A DNA stretch of 64,000 nucleotides from Gymnopilus junonius. Lineage: Eukaryota; Basidiomycota; Agaricomycetes; Agaricales; Galerinaceae. The notes below the pieces were generated by a model. It had not been told where the DNA came from and did not search any database. It worked only from the letters and a program-made list of their open reading frames with translations. The stretch is taken from the NCBI GenBank assembly GCA_015501075.1, contig JADNYJ010000146.1:1-64000 (forward strand). Direction: 5' to 3'. Both the position numbers and the translations under genes were made by a program. Shown one piece after another: positions 1-11,254 of the stretch (its first letter is position 1; every line of letters begins with the position of its first letter).

Positions 1-8
1 GACTCACT

Positions 9-1580
9 ATGAACTTACGACTGCAAAATAGATCCAATTCGAGCCTCAAATCATCTACTCACAGCCAAATAAAGGAATGGTGGGAGGGCGGATCATCCAT
101 AGGTACTTATCCTCTCCTTCTTTGCTGCAGTGTCAAAGGCTCATGGAATATCCCTCGGATCTGTATATTTTTACTTAAATCTTCAAATTCTCGACCTATA
201 CACGACATTCTACGCTCTTACCGCTTTTGTGGATACACACTCTCCGATGCAACCCACACCCATGGATCATGACCGCCTCGCAACGGAAACGCACACTACC
301 ACCTCCTCTCATTCTAGACAGCATCACAGAGGAGACCACAGGCTCAGAATACTATATGGATCTAGAAGCCGAGTCACCCATGCCTGGGACACCCAATCTC
401 ATCAAGGACAAGGCATTTGTGGAGCAATGGGCTGCGGCGGGGATTGCGGTTCCGAGCGTGCCAGCCCGTTGTGCGTCCTGGCGCTCCCTGTCATCTCTGG
501 ATAAAGAATGCGAGCGTTCAAAGATGTTGAGGAAAGATGCTGTCGATCGTATGATTGTAGGATCTGGTAGGTGCGTGCAGTTACAGCGATCAAGAAAAGG
601 GGACAACGGAGAAAAGGCAGAAAAGACTTACTCGTGGAACTGCCCAGGCATGACTAGGTCGCTCGACTCGAGAGCGGGCCAAAAATGGCGCGATGTAATG
701 ATTGGATGGGGCGTCGACTAGAAGAAAGAAAGAAAGAAAGAGCACCATTGTCAGTAACAGTAAAGGCCGAACAATGTCGTAGACGACGAAGAAGAAAGGA
801 AACGATACCCACCGATTGCTGCAACTGCACAGGCGCATCGATCCGTTTCGAACCCCACAGAAAGGCGAGCCTGAGGTTGAAGAAGCTCCGAGGGAGCTGA
901 GGCGGTTATTCAAGGAATTGCATTGACGATTTCCAATGGAACACACGATATATGCCGCAGTGGCGGTGGTCGGTGTCCACTATGACTATGAGGGCCAAGT
1001 CTTGAGGACGAACGCAAACGTTGGAGGTATAGTAGTCGTCGGCCATAGCATGGTACTTGCAGAAACAGAAGCAGCGGTCGTGGGCAGAGGACGAGACGAG
1101 CTGCCACATCCACATCCACAGCCGCATCCTCATCCTTATCCTCAGCCTTCCCCACCTCCTCCGCCTTATCGACCCTACCAGCATCTCCTTCCACCTCTCC
1201 CTCCCCTCCCCCCTCCTCCTCCTCTCCTCTTGTCCTCCCCTATATCCCATTCGGCCTTCTATTCTATCATAGCTGCATCCTCGAAATTAAACGCTGCAGC
1301 GAGAGGTTCCCCTTGTTCCGGGCCTCCGGCTCCGCTGCTGCTTGTACAGCTATTGACGCGGACGCCTAGCCATGACCTTGTGAAGTCGTTACTCGATGAG
1401 GTAGAGGTGATGGTAAAGGCGGGGGCAACAAAGAGAGTAAGACCGCAGGGAACATAAGGGTGCGATCTCGGACTTGGAGGTGCACCTGAGGGCGAGGGCG
1501 GCGACGCTGGTGGTGAGTGAGCTTTCGACGAGTCTGAGGGGGGTGCAACACCTGGTATTGGTATTAGTAAGCTATATCAT
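9..1580 (+). other. Possible exons of an unidentified gene in low-complexity DNA
   Basis: No gene model can be closed here. Two plus-strand stretches read like protein. From about 272 to 570 the translation runs without repeats (segment TGSEYYMDLEAESPMPGTP, then a mixed helical stretch) and meets a GT donor-like site. Around 1360-1560 a second segment includes HDLVKSLLDEVEVMVKAG and, in another frame, AISDLEVHLRARAATLV. Between them lies Pro/Ser-rich DNA (about 1100-1260) that is open in several frames and is poor evidence of coding. The two segments could be exons of one protein with a frame problem near 1455. I do not recognise a family. Confidence 0.2.
720..742. repeat. (GAAA)n microsatellite
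   Basis: A short run of GAAA/GAAG tetranucleotides, about five units, lies between the two possible coding stretches. It has no evident function. Confidence 0.7.
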
Positions 1581-1699
1581 GTGAATGGAAATTTGGAAGA
1601 GAAAGAGCGAGAAATCTCAAAAAGAGATCAAACAGAACGTAAGAAGAGCGAATGAAGACAGATATGCAAAGCAGAACCGAGTGAAATAGAAATAAAAGA

Positions 1700-3671
1700 A
1701 ATAAAAACCCACCTAACCGAACACGACTCTCATCGTCCATCTCCACTTCCCCATCTTCCTCCAAGATCACCGCCCTCTCCTTCCCCTTCCGACTCCTCGT
1801 AACCCTCCCAACCTCAACCTGTCTTAGTGGCTGCGGCGCTGGGGGGCGGCAGCGGCGGAGGCGACCTCGACTTCCTACGCACCGGCACAGGCGGAGGCCC
1901 CATCGGCCCTCCCCCATTACCAGTGCCATCCACCTGCTTCGCCCCATTATGGTTCTGCGGCCCACTATCACTGGTACCAGTACCCACCCTTCGTCGACTC
2001 CCACCCTCCCCCTTCTCCTCATCAACCCACATCTCCATCCCCCCAATCCTACCACTATTCGGTATCCTCTCCCTCGTCTTAAAACCTCTCTTCCGCCCAA
2101 CCAACGGCCCCAAATCCACTTCCGTCGCTTTATCTCTATCCCTCGGACTCCTCTCCTGCTCAGCAGCTTCAGGCGGCTGGTCAACAAATGTAGCCATCTG
2201 AGTTAGGACACACTCACGCGCGCAGCCTCCACACGCGCAGGTGGTGTATATGGATGAAAGGCCTGTGAGGATGTGAGCTATTTGCCTGCGCAGGCGGGAT
2301 ATCTTTTCCGGACTGCGGTTGGAAAAGGAGGAGGAGGAAGGGATGAAATCCGAAGTGGGCGTAGGCGTGGGCGTTGAGTGAAAGAAGGGTGGCAAAGGTG
2401 TAGGTGTATCAGGCGACGCGGAGAACGTAGACACCAAATTCAAGTTTGAGTTTGAGTTTGAGGACAAATGAAAGCCGCAGTCGACAGAGGAGGCGGAGGC
2501 ACAGAGATATTATGTAATACACCCAGACCGCCAGCGCCCTCCTTTGAAGAAATGTTTGAGGAATCCGAACTTGCGCATCCAGGAGGGAAATATGGATAAA
2601 TGCGAGGTGGAGATTCAGGAGTGGGTGGTGGTGTTTGACCAGAAGGTGCGTGGGCTTCTCCTGACCCAGCAACGCCAGAAAACCTGGACATCTTGCTCAT
2701 CGCGGAACGGTATTCGTCGTAGATATTCCGAAGATCCTTCCCAAGAACCTGTCGACGTGGCGAAGGGGGGATAATGACGGTCGATGTTCATGCACGTGAT
2801 TGGCTAAAACCGGGGAAGTATGCGGGGAAAGCAGTGATGTTGGAGGTATAAAAACTCTTGAAGCTCCGCTGGTAGCTGATCCAGGGCGGTATCTTGCTGC
2901 TCATCCTCGCTGTCGTTCGACCTGGCGTATCCAAGTCCCTCCACAAGTACTCTGCTGACTGGTGTCGACGCTATCCCTCTGTTACACCCTGCTGAGAGCC
3001 GCAGAATAGTCGTCCACCTCAGTATCGCCATCCTCCTTGCTGTAACGACTGCTATTCCGCGACTGCCCAACCCTCTCCTCCTCTTCTTCGTCTGAATCTG
3101 TCATCTCATTCGCCAGGTCTTGCAACGAAAGGCCAATCCCCACACGTGCATCAAAGGCGGTTGATAGGGAGATTTTGAGGGAATAAAGGCGACCATTTGG
3201 TGATTTGGAGTGGGAAGGTATTGCCTTTAGGGAGGAGGTTGAGTCCTTGAGTGCCGATGGGGCAAAAGTAGGTGGTAAGGTTGGTGAGGAGGCGACGGGT
3301 ACGTGCTAGAGGCAATTGGCGTCTGAGTCGGAGACGGCAGCCACAGGGGGTGGAGGTGTGGACGATCCGTCGATTTCCTAGACAGGAAAAGCCGCTCCTT
3401 ATGATGGCGAAAACGTCCCAGTAGCATGCGTGTTGAGCACCGAATCAGGTGCCCGTGAAACGGAAGACCGGCTCATATGGGGTGTATGTCGGAGGAATTC
3501 ACCCTCAGAGGCCGATTGAGCTGGCGTTCGGGTCGAATAGGATGAAAGTACGCGAGCCTCTTTGGAAGACGGTCGACGTTCGGCAATGTCAGCATGTGAT
3601 GAGCTGTATTGGGATGGAGGCTGAGATAATGACGGTGGACGACGGGTTTCTTCAGCTTGGTCCAACCGCAC
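1700..3671 (-). CDS. Large disordered Ser/Pro/Asp-rich protein, unidentified, multi-exon
   Basis: Minus-strand translation gives consecutive protein-like blocks. A Ser/Pro-rich N-terminal part (3671-3400) is followed by a block with LYSLKISLSTAFDARVGIGL and an acidic SDEEEE tail (about 3250-3000). Next comes SNDSEDEQQDTALDQLPAEL (about 2930-2850), then LRNIYDEYRSAMSKMSRF after a likely CGACAG acceptor near 2750. A Pro-rich linker leads to a helical, Cys-containing block EKISRLRRQIAHILTGLSSI (about 2310-2260), and a basic/acidic tail ends near 1730. Frame changes between blocks are partly introns; those near 2990 and 3300 are unresolved and may be indels. The mix of long disordered tracts and short helices suits a scaffold or regulatory protein, but I do not recognise the family. 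Exact ends are uncertain. Confidence 0.4.
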
Positions 3672-4106
3672 CCTCGCAGTGTCCCTAACGGTGCAGATTC
3701 AGCCGCTATATTATTTCGTGTACTAGAAATGTACACACCAAAGGAAACCCTTCACGGTACGGAAGGTGGTATAAGATTGTAATCTCATCGTTCTGTAGAC
3801 AAACGTGAGCATGACATGACGAGGAAGCCGAGCGACAAGCGAAGACTTACTTTCAGAGACCTGAGGTCATCAACAGAGAGCAATGCCTTTCCCTATTCCA
3901 GCGTTTGCAGCAAACGTCGTCCAACACGCCAATTCCGCGGCCGGAGGATTCGATAGCAGGTGGGAAGACCCAGGGTTAGAGGGATATAGGAAGGAAGAAT
4001 GGGCAAGATAGACGGACAGAGATAATGAATGCTGAGGAGGTTTTTGCCACACAAACGTCAACAAACCATTGCCACTTCCTTTAAGCACCGACAACTCTGT
4101 TCTTCC

Positions 4107-4925
4107 ATGTCATCCCTGTGGAGAAGGCTCAGACTTTTTATCTACTTCACACTCACTACCCCCACCAACCATGATCGCATTCGCGCTTTCCGGTTTCACA
4201 TCCCCCTGGTCATGAAGACCGAAAACCGCGTGTTCTCTTCCGAGGCAGATGCCCTCCGCTTCCTTAATGCCAGTGGTCTTGACCTCCCAATCCCAAGGCT
4301 CCTAGATTCCATTGTAATGGATGGAAACACCTACACCATCATGTCACGTATACCAGGCAGTTTGCTCCTCGACGAAATTCATCGGATTTCGGAGCCCGAC
4401 TTACGCGCAATTGTGAACGACGTGCGTGACGTCTTGGATCGTCTATGGACGCTGAACCAGAGCCCCGCCGACGCCGGCAAAGTTATGCTCAGCGCGAGTG
4501 GGGACGGCCTCCCGGACCCGATGACTTTCTTCGACACCTACTGGGGGCCGTGTCCCTCCATTCTCAACTGTTACTTCCGTATGTCAGCGAATCTCAGCAT
4601 CGACTCAGACAATCCATGGACAGAGGAAGAGCTTGTAGCCACGCACACCGACGCAATACGTGCCGTCACTGCCGACCGCATCGTGTGGGTCCACCGCGAC
4701 CTGCGGTTGCAGAACATCCTTATCCGCAACGGAAGGCTCAGTGGGATCATCGATTGGGAGAATTCGGGGTGGTTACCGTGCCATTGGCAGCTTCATGCGC
4801 TGCGTAACATAAAAATAGGATATCCAAAACGCATATGTAGTGCCTGGGAGGACGTAGTGTTCCCGCCAGAGACGGAAGCTGCATTTCGGGCATCAATGAC
4901 AGTCTTATATTACCACGTTGCGTAA
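4107..4925 (+). CDS. Aminoglycoside phosphotransferase (APH)-fold kinase-like protein
   Basis: A single-exon reading frame belonging to the large APH / choline-kinase-like group common in agaricomycetes. An upstream in-frame ATG exists at 4029; I prefer 4107 because the protein from there begins MSSLWRRLRLF, a reasonable start. The N-lobe has the segment DALRFLNASGLDLPIPRLLD and the hinge-like TIMSRIPG. The catalytic loop reads VHRDLRLQNILI, matching HxDxxxxN with Asp as base and Asn as metal ligand. It is followed by GIIDWENSGWLPCHW, the counterpart of the kinase DFG and APH substrate-side helix. The protein ends soon after, as in the short fungal members. The substrate is unknown; drug resistance should not be assumed, since these fungal proteins are mostly uncharacterised. 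No frame break was seen. Confidence 0.8.
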   Translation: MSSLWRRLRLFIYFTLTTPTNHDRIRAFRFHIPLVMKTENRVFSSEADALRFLNASGLDLPIPRLLDSIVMDGNTYTIMSRIPGSLLLDEIHRISEPDLRAIVNDVRDVLDRLWTLNQSPADAGKVMLSASGDGLPDPMTFFDTYWGPCPSILNCYFRMSANLSIDSDNPWTEEELVATHTDAIRAVTADRIVWVHRDLRLQNILIRNGRLSGIIDWENSGWLPCHWQLHALRNIKIGYPKRICSAWEDVVFPPETEAAFRASMTVLYYHVA

Positions 4926-4929
4926 CAAG

Positions 4930-6090
4930 TTCCATTTGTATCATTTTTTGCTTAGGAATCCTTTTTTTTAGACATATTTCAGAAACATATCCATATGTAA
5001 AGCAGGACCTCGTGTTGTAGAGTTGGCGTTTGTTATTGGAATCTCACCTTTGCAGGCGAAGAGGTTCGAGTCCGGCATCATGTCCGCCCGCCATCTACAC
5101 ACCACGCCTTCGTCTGCCGCGCCTTTGTCTGCTTTTCTCTGAGCTCTTGCATGGGTCACAAACCCAGCCGTCGATATCGCGATCCAGTCCAACGCACGAA
5201 AGGTGATACTGCATCATCAGTGGTGAGCAGGCTGATTGAAATGACACGAAACGACAATGACTTACCCACATTGCCGTGTCAATTCTCTAGATCTGCCCCT
5301 TGATATCCGATATCCACATGCTTTTCTACGTCGCTGCTGTTCGCGTGTCTGCCTTCGTTCTGCCTGCTGAATCCAATTCACATTTGCTCGTATGTACTTA
5401 TATTAGCCTTCAATTAATGATGATATACTATATACTTAAGCATATGTCGCGAATTCGTATGTGGGTGTTTACATCTCTTCCTTTTCCAGATGACCTTTTT
5501 CCGCACCCTCCTTTCCGGGATTCTTTGTTGTTCTTGCCCATCTTGGGCCGCCGCTCTCGCTGCTAATAAGACCGCTCTTTCATTAGCCTTTCCCTGACCT
5601 CCCATTCCAAACCTTTCCCTTCGATCCCACCGGCATTTCTCCCCACGTCCAGTCACAATGTTCCCTGATATCCGGTACGTGCTCTGTGTCCATTCTCTGC
5701 ACCTTAAATTATATATTGGACGTCTACTACAGCATTCCCATTCTCTTCTGTCGCTACGGACAAATTTTTTTATCTTATCACAGACTTCGCCTTGCTCTCG
5801 AAATACATCGTGTTCGCTTTGAGTGTGAAATGCATATCGGCATCATGGTTTAGGCACGTCAGCCGTGTTCCTTCTTTTTTCTACATGATAGCAGACTACT
5901 GACACTCGCTGTAATACACAGGTTTCACAAAACGAGAGACAAAAATGACAAAGATACTGCTATGGTAAACCTTTCTCCCCGCGAAGTCAAGTATCTTTAC
6001 GATGCACCCATTTGTGGCTCCCTTCTTGCCCAGGAACATGAAGTCTGCGAACGCGACCTTGAAATTTTCAACACCAAATTAAAATACCCT
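4930..6090. other. Intergenic, no gene recognised
   Basis: No frame in this stretch gives a convincing protein and no repeat stands out. The sequence around 5066 resembles a tRNA T-loop, but its flanking stem does not pair. Confidence 0.5.
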
Positions 6091-6097
6091 TGCCTAT

Positions 6098-6471
6098 ATG
6101 ACGTCGATCATGTTACTCATCTTCCTTTTCACTCTCCTCGACAACTGTCTCCGCTATGCAGCCAACGCCCAACGCCCACCCCCCATCTCACCACATTCCA
6201 TCCCCAGTAATATACCGCGTTGGTGTGCTGGGTGCCGTGCCCCTACAACCGCGAATGTACCGGGACGCAACGAGATGACACTCACATAGACGCGTCCGAA
6301 CCAAACTTTGCCCTTGTACTAGGATTAATACGGGCTGCGTTAGCCTGCACAGTCATATTCACTCTGTTTGGTGGCGTGATTCTTCTTACATTAGTAGGGC
6401 AGTTCTTATCTATCTGGTCGATTATGCCATTCTGCAGTAAGCCAGGTGTTGAAGTTTATTCTCGTTCATAG
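6098..6471 (+). CDS. Possible small secreted or single-pass membrane protein, frame broken
   Basis: From the ATG at 6098 the translation begins with a hydrophobic signal-like segment (MTSIMLLIFLFTLLDNC, cleavage plausible near YAANAQ). In the next frame it continues with a Cys-bearing segment VCWVPCPYNRECTGTQ and a strongly hydrophobic helix (ALACTVIFTLFGGVILL) before a stop at 6469-6471. The two parts join only if one base is missing near 6215-6220, or if a short intron is present that I cannot place. Order and composition (signal peptide, Cys cluster, TM helix) are coherent, but the family is unknown. Confidence 0.3.
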
Positions 6472-6479
6472 GGGAATGA

Positions 6480-7415
6480 CCAGAGTAAGGGAGTTGCCAT
6501 GAAATACGCAGCGTAGGCGAAGAGAAGACTAGCAACGGATGACTCCATCATTTTGCTACATGTTTACTTTATAACTCAAAATACTCAGAATATTAAATTT
6601 GACCCTGCCCTCTTTTCGCTCGTTTATCAGTCAGTTCCTTTTATGACCGCTCGTGATACATATCCATTACTCACACTCTGGCTCCCAATGCAGGTACATG
6701 TTCGAGAGCGATTTGGGGTTCGGCTTCTATGTAGTATGTGGGCTATTTCAAGAGTCAGCGCGTTGTGGAAGGAATAAGATTATTTGAAGAGGGCCTTACG
6801 ATATGCGAGGCCGATGAGTGGTGGAAAAGCACCGCTACATAACAGTCCACGCATTACAGGCTCTCTGATCACAATGATACCTCACGGAGCGCCGATGGCG
6901 ATGAGGTAGGGTAGCAGTCTGTCGTTATTCCCCTTCTCGTTCTACCTACAACCTTATCACACCAACCCTGCCTGTTCAGCGCTCAGCTCCGGACCTCCCA
7001 CCCTCTTCTACCGCCCTCCTCCTCTTCTGTGACAATGCCCAAGCACCACCGCCACAAATCCATACAGGGTGCCGCATGCTAGTACTCCCCCCATTTCGTT
7101 CAGCGTGATCACCAAAGATCAAACTCGCGTGGACCTTGTGGATCTGTTAGTTCAAGGAGAGGGATACGGAGTTTGCGCTGCAGACGAAGGCGGAGGAGAA
7201 GGAGAAGTTCAAGTCGTCGAATGCCAACTACGTGGGAGCTGAGAGCAGCGCGCTGCCGTACCCATATCAGCCTCCTTCACCCTAGTCGCCTCGCCACGAT
7301 CCCGCAGCGTGTGCTCAGCCGTACCAGGAGGCTTGGGTATGTGCATCGAGGACGGTTTGCTTTGGTGGTGACCCAACTGCTTCCACGCGAAGAACATTTC
7401 CTGCGATATGGCTGG
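6480..7415. other. Intergenic up to the transposon, no gene recognised
   Basis: Short open frames occur around 7170-7470 on both strands, but none has a recognisable domain. The right part directly flanks the Mutator-like element. Confidence 0.4.
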
Positions 7416-7424
7416 TGCAATGGG
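7416..7424. repeat. 9-bp target-site duplication, left copy
   Basis: TGCAATGGG lies immediately outside the left inverted terminus and is repeated exactly at 11214-11222. Nine bases is the usual duplication length for Mutator-like elements. Confidence 0.85.
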
Positions 7425-7468
7425 AGCTGGCTCACCTCAACCCCTCCCCTAACATGTCACCTGACTTA
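7425..7468 (+). repeat. Left terminal inverted repeat of the MULE
   Basis: About 44 bases matching the reverse complement of 11170-11213, with a few mismatches in the outer ten bases and a one-base length difference in the C run. Confidence 0.85.
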
Positions 7469-7495
7469 GCACGTGCTGGTAGCAAACTTGTAGCA

Positions 7496-7850
7496 GTACT
7501 GTACTAAACCGACCGACTCTTCGGTCACGCGTCACAAAGCCGGCCGAAGAGAAGAGATTTCCCTGTTTGTCACGCGTCACTGAGGGCTCCGAAGAGGGTG
7601 ACAGGCCAAAAAAAAGAACAGCCAAAAATGGTAAAAAAACTCGAAAATTTTCTCCCTCTACCTGTGTAGTGTTGTATACAAATTACAGCAACAAAATTTG
7701 TCAATTTCAAACCATCCACCATGATTTGCAACCAGTTGAAGAGTTTTGCCTCTGCGTCACGCGTCCCAGGCACCCCCGAAGAGCCGAAGAGATGGCCGAA
7801 ACGTGTCACGCGTCACCCCGCTGAAGAGTCGGTCGGTTTGGTACAGTATT
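7496..7850. mobile_element. Small inverted-repeat (MITE-like) element nested in the MULE left end
   Basis: The ends are inverted copies of each other: both contain CTGTAC followed by an exact 17-mer, AAACCGACCGACTCTTC, at 7506-7522 and, inverted, at 7823-7839. Both ends are bounded by TA. The 355-bp interior has no coding potential and carries repeated CACGCGTCA and GAAGAG words. A TA boundary with short inverted ends fits a Tc1/mariner-type MITE. It could instead be a subterminal part of the MULE itself; other genomic copies would decide. Confidence 0.65.
7526..7815. promoter_or_regulatory. Cluster of ACGCGT (MCB-like) boxes upstream of the transposase
   Basis: The word CACGCGTCA occurs at 7526-7534, 7571-7579 and 7807-7815, with a one-base variant at about 7758. 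Each contains ACGCGT, the core bound by MBF-type G1/S factors in other fungi. The cluster sits about 110-400 bases before the transposase start. A regulatory role is inference; the copies could simply be internal repeats of the MITE-like element. Confidence 0.35.
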
Positions 7851-7926
7851 AGGGTACCGAATAATAATCAACTTTTTTGCACATTCCCTACAGCAAATAG
7901 CTTCGACAAGACTCTCTTCTACTTAA

Positions 7927-10900
7927 ATGCCTCCTCACTCTAATAAAAACACAGAAGAAACCACAAGAAAGCAGTGCTCCCAATCAAAATGTAAGACAAT
8001 GCTTCCCCTCGGCTCGACTAGAAAGACCTGCGAGAAATGCTGCAATGTCGCTCAGCTCAGTATGCAGAAAAAGCGAAAAAGGGACAAGGAGGATGAGGGC
8101 CAGCAACGGCGGGTAGCTCTTCAGCCAACTATGAGAGCAAATAGCCATAATTCGAGGCAGAATGCACCAGCAGCTGCTGAATATATCTATGTCGGAAGTG
8201 ACAGCAGTGACGACTCAACATACGAGCAAGATAAAGTGAGTAACCTGCATACTATGCTCAGATGTCACGCTCAGCAATGTCATTCTGCAGGAAAATGCGC
8301 CTGTTACATTTGCAGACAATGGGGAGATGATGAAGAAGCTAAAAAGAGTATTTCACAATCAAGACCGTGTCTTCTTTAATGGATGCTACGACATACCAAT
8401 TGATGCCTTGACATCGGATAAGGAGCGCGTCAAAATGGTTGCCCATGATGTATGGAAAGTGACTGGCTATCGATTCAGGTGAGAACACATATGTGACAAG
8501 AATAAAAGGCTGAACGTACATAAACAGGGTGAAGGAGAATAAATCATTGACAACCGGGCATAAAACATGGTTCTGGTGCTGTCAGGACATAGACAGAAAA
8601 CAGAAAAGCTGACCAAGCCAGAGAGAGGGCGCGAAACATCGAGACACAGTGGGAATGAACCGCTTTGAATGTAAAAGCAGGTTAAATATATCCTGCCGAA
8701 GCAATGGAAAGGGCGCATGCATTATCACCATTTGGCTCGAGCATCATAAGAAGCACATACCTTATTATGATGTCGCATTGCCACCGGAAGCCGCCATCAT
8801 GATACGAGAGGATCTGGAGTGGACTAGCCCTGGTGGAATGGCAAAGAAAGTTATGGCTGCATACCCAACTGTAACATCTGCTCAGGTTCACAAGGCTTGG
8901 ACAACTATGAGCAAGACTTTGTGGAAGAGGGACCCCGAGCAATTGCCTTCCATCAAAGTCCTTTTAAAGGAGTACAGGGACGAAGTAGACATGCTGGAAA
9001 TCACAGCGGCGGAGGGGATTGAACAAGTTGCATGGGTGATGAAGAAGATCGCAGAGCCTTTACGGGGGAAAATTGTTGAGATTGGGATTGATGCCACGTG
9101 TAAGAATTGGATTTATTTGAAAATCTCACCTGCTGACCAAACCTGACCTAGATAACACCAATTCTAAGCATCTTGAGCTGTACACGGTCCTCGGGGAGTA
9201 TGATAATGCTGGTTTTCCATTGGCCTACTGTCTCCTGTCCACAGCTTCATCGATAGATGAAGGGAAGCGGTTGAAGGCTCTGGAAGCTTGGGCGGTCATT
9301 TTACGTGATAAATATGGCGTGGTTCCAAGCTTTGTCCACACGGACAAAGATATGGCTGAGATTGGGATGAGTCGGCGGGTCTGGGAGGGGGCAAAGCATC
9401 AGCTATGTTGGTGGCACCAGTGCGAAGCTGTGAAGAGACGGCTTAAAGGGGCTCTACCTACCTCTGTGTACAATGTTCGAAGAGCGAGGCGTGAGTTCCC
9501 ATTCATCGACCCCGGTTTTAAGCCCCACGGCAGAGCGGATCCCAAGGACAGTGAAGGCTCTGTCCCTGGTGAAATTCGTGAGCCGGAATCAGAAGAAGAG
9601 ACGTTGGCACATACCAGTGGTGACCCCAATGCCATCAGAATCCGGATCCCTGCTCAACCCATCCCACCTCAATCCCCGGAACTCTCTCCAGCATGTAATG
9701 ACCTTCCAACTCTCACAATACGTATTCCCGCCCTTTCAAATGTTCGTGGCACCGAACCTACCAGTGATGATGAATCAGACAAAGAAATTACAAATGAGCG
9801 TCGTACCTTTTGCCCCCTCGAGCTTCGTGCAGGTGTTGTTGATCTGATGGAATGTCACTTTTGCGCGCATCCCTTCATCCCTGGGTACTCGGCACCAACG
9901 CCAGAGGGTATCAAGGCATGGGCTGTGAAACAGGCATATGAGTTCTGTGTTCATCATGAATTGCCGAATTTGTGGGCTTACCTTTGGGAGAACTGGTATC
10001 GGAGGGGAAGATGGGAGTTATGGGCAAGGTGTGGCAATCCTGAGGCAATACCTCGTCTGAAGACTACCATGATTGTTGAGGCTCAGTCAGTTGGTTTCTC
10101 ATGCATGTCAGATTTGTTACTCACCACATTGCATAGTTGGCGACATATCAAAGAAGACTATCTCCATCATTTCAGCTTCCCTCGCCTAGACCTTCTTGTT
10201 TGGGTTTTGGTCACAAAGCTGGTGCCGAGTTATTACCGAAAGCTTGATATTTGGTTAAATGATACTGGTCATTTTCGAGAGCTCCCAAAGTGGAGGAAAG
10301 AGTTCAAGGCTGAATGGAAAAAAGCAATGAAAACTCCAATAACAATGCCACTGAATGAGAAGTACAAACCAAATGTGAAAAAGTTTGTCTGTACATGCCC
10401 CCAATTTGTTATCAGTCGCTTCTTGATCTGCAAACACCTAGTCCAGCAATTCCACCCTGTCGACCCCAGGTTCTTCCTCGAAGTAACCCGAAATCGATCC
10501 ACGCCATTCTGGTCCCATCGCTTCCTTCGACCACTTCCAGGCACCGAGGATGATATTGAAGAGACAGCTCCTGCTCTTGTGAATGACAGCATGGGATTGG
10601 AGGACGATTATACAAGACAAAACACGGCCGAAACTGACTTTGACGACGACGTTGACTTGGACGATGACGAACTTGTGGACATGTTGGACAACCGGCTACA
10701 CGACAAGCGGAAGACGTGCAAAGAAGAGATGAAAGACATAATAAAAGTCCTACGCGATTTCGTGGGCGGACTCGAGTACCAGGTTCAATTTGAAGACCTG
10801 CGGTTCTTGAGGACTTTGGAGAAGGATGGAGCTGGGTTCCTCCGGCTGGCAAGAAACTGCCTCAGTCGTGAAAGGCGCTTGAATTCGAGTCGGGCATCGT

Positions 10901-10977
10901 CGCCTACAACATGGGAGAGTTCAACTACGAATGCTATCTTCTATCGATCACGTCCACTACGCGAAGACGCCATGTGA
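7927..10977 (+). pseudogene. MULE transposase with SWIM zinc finger, one in-frame TGA
   Basis: Four exons fit with consistent phases: 7927-8235, 8291-8478, 8528-9099 and 9152-10977, about 964 codons. The N-terminus is Cys/basic rich (CSQSKCKTMLP, TCEKCC). The DDE nuclease fold shows the first Asp in GIDATYNTN, created by the 9100-9151 splice. The second Asp is in VHTDKDMAE, the MULE C-x2-H is CWWH, and the Glu is in AYLWENWYRRG. A SWIM finger, CTC-x10-CKH, follows near 10390-10440, then an acidic tail. The only defect is TGA at 8610-8612 inside a segment that otherwise reads smoothly into SQREGAKHRD; CGA to TGA is the simplest change. If real, the product is truncated before the catalytic domain. 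Family assignment is firm; activity is doubtful. Confidence 0.88.
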
Positions 10978-11169
10978 TCACCATGATGTCAACACGATGT
11001 TGTTCATTCGGCCTCCTTCTCACCGAAATTTCGCGTATGAGTTCGGCCCTTTATTCTTGAAATACAAGCTCAATTAAATGACTTCGGTTGTATATACGCA
11101 TAGTCAGACACTATATACTTTGTACTTAGACACTAGAATACGATTTTCCATTTCAAGATAAGATAAGAT

Positions 11170-11213
11170 AAAGTCAGGTGACATGTTAGGGAAGGGGTTG
11201 AGGTAGGACTGCT
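11170..11213 (-). repeat. Right terminal inverted repeat of the MULE
   Basis: Inverted counterpart of 7425-7468. On the inner side it is preceded by a GATAAGATAAGATAAAG tract. Confidence 0.85.
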
Positions 11214-11222
11214 TGCAATGGG
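11214..11222. repeat. 9-bp target-site duplication, right copy
   Basis: Exact copy of TGCAATGGG found at 7416-7424. Confidence 0.85.
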
Positions 11223-11254
11223 TCTGGTTGGTCCTTCAACATTCAACGTTTCAA

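Larger units (their letters stand above)
7425..11213 (+). mobile_element. Mutator-like (MULE) DNA transposon, 3.79 kb, nearly intact
   Basis: The element is delimited by exact 9-bp direct repeats (TGCAATGGG) and imperfect inverted termini of about 44 bases. Both termini start AGC and share ACCTCAACCCC and an exact 19-mer, CTAACATGTCACCTGACTT, at 7449-7467 and, inverted, at 11171-11189. It carries one spliced transposase gene in plus orientation filling 7927-10977. The perfect target duplication argues for a fairly young insertion, while the TGA in the transposase argues it can no longer move by itself unless that base is an error. The left interior (7496-7850) holds a second, smaller inverted-repeat structure. 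Confidence 0.9.

Noticed and set aside
1057..1272. Long Pro/Leu- or Ser-rich frame
   Set aside because: The stretch is CT-rich low-complexity DNA open in several frames, so absence of stops is not evidence of coding.
5050..5090. Possible tRNA T-arm (GGTTCGAGTCC)
   Set aside because: The flanking bases do not form a T stem and no acceptor, D or anticodon arms can be placed around it.
7840..7860. TTAGGG near the MITE right end as a telomeric trace
   Set aside because: A single copy only; no tandem run, so chance occurrence.
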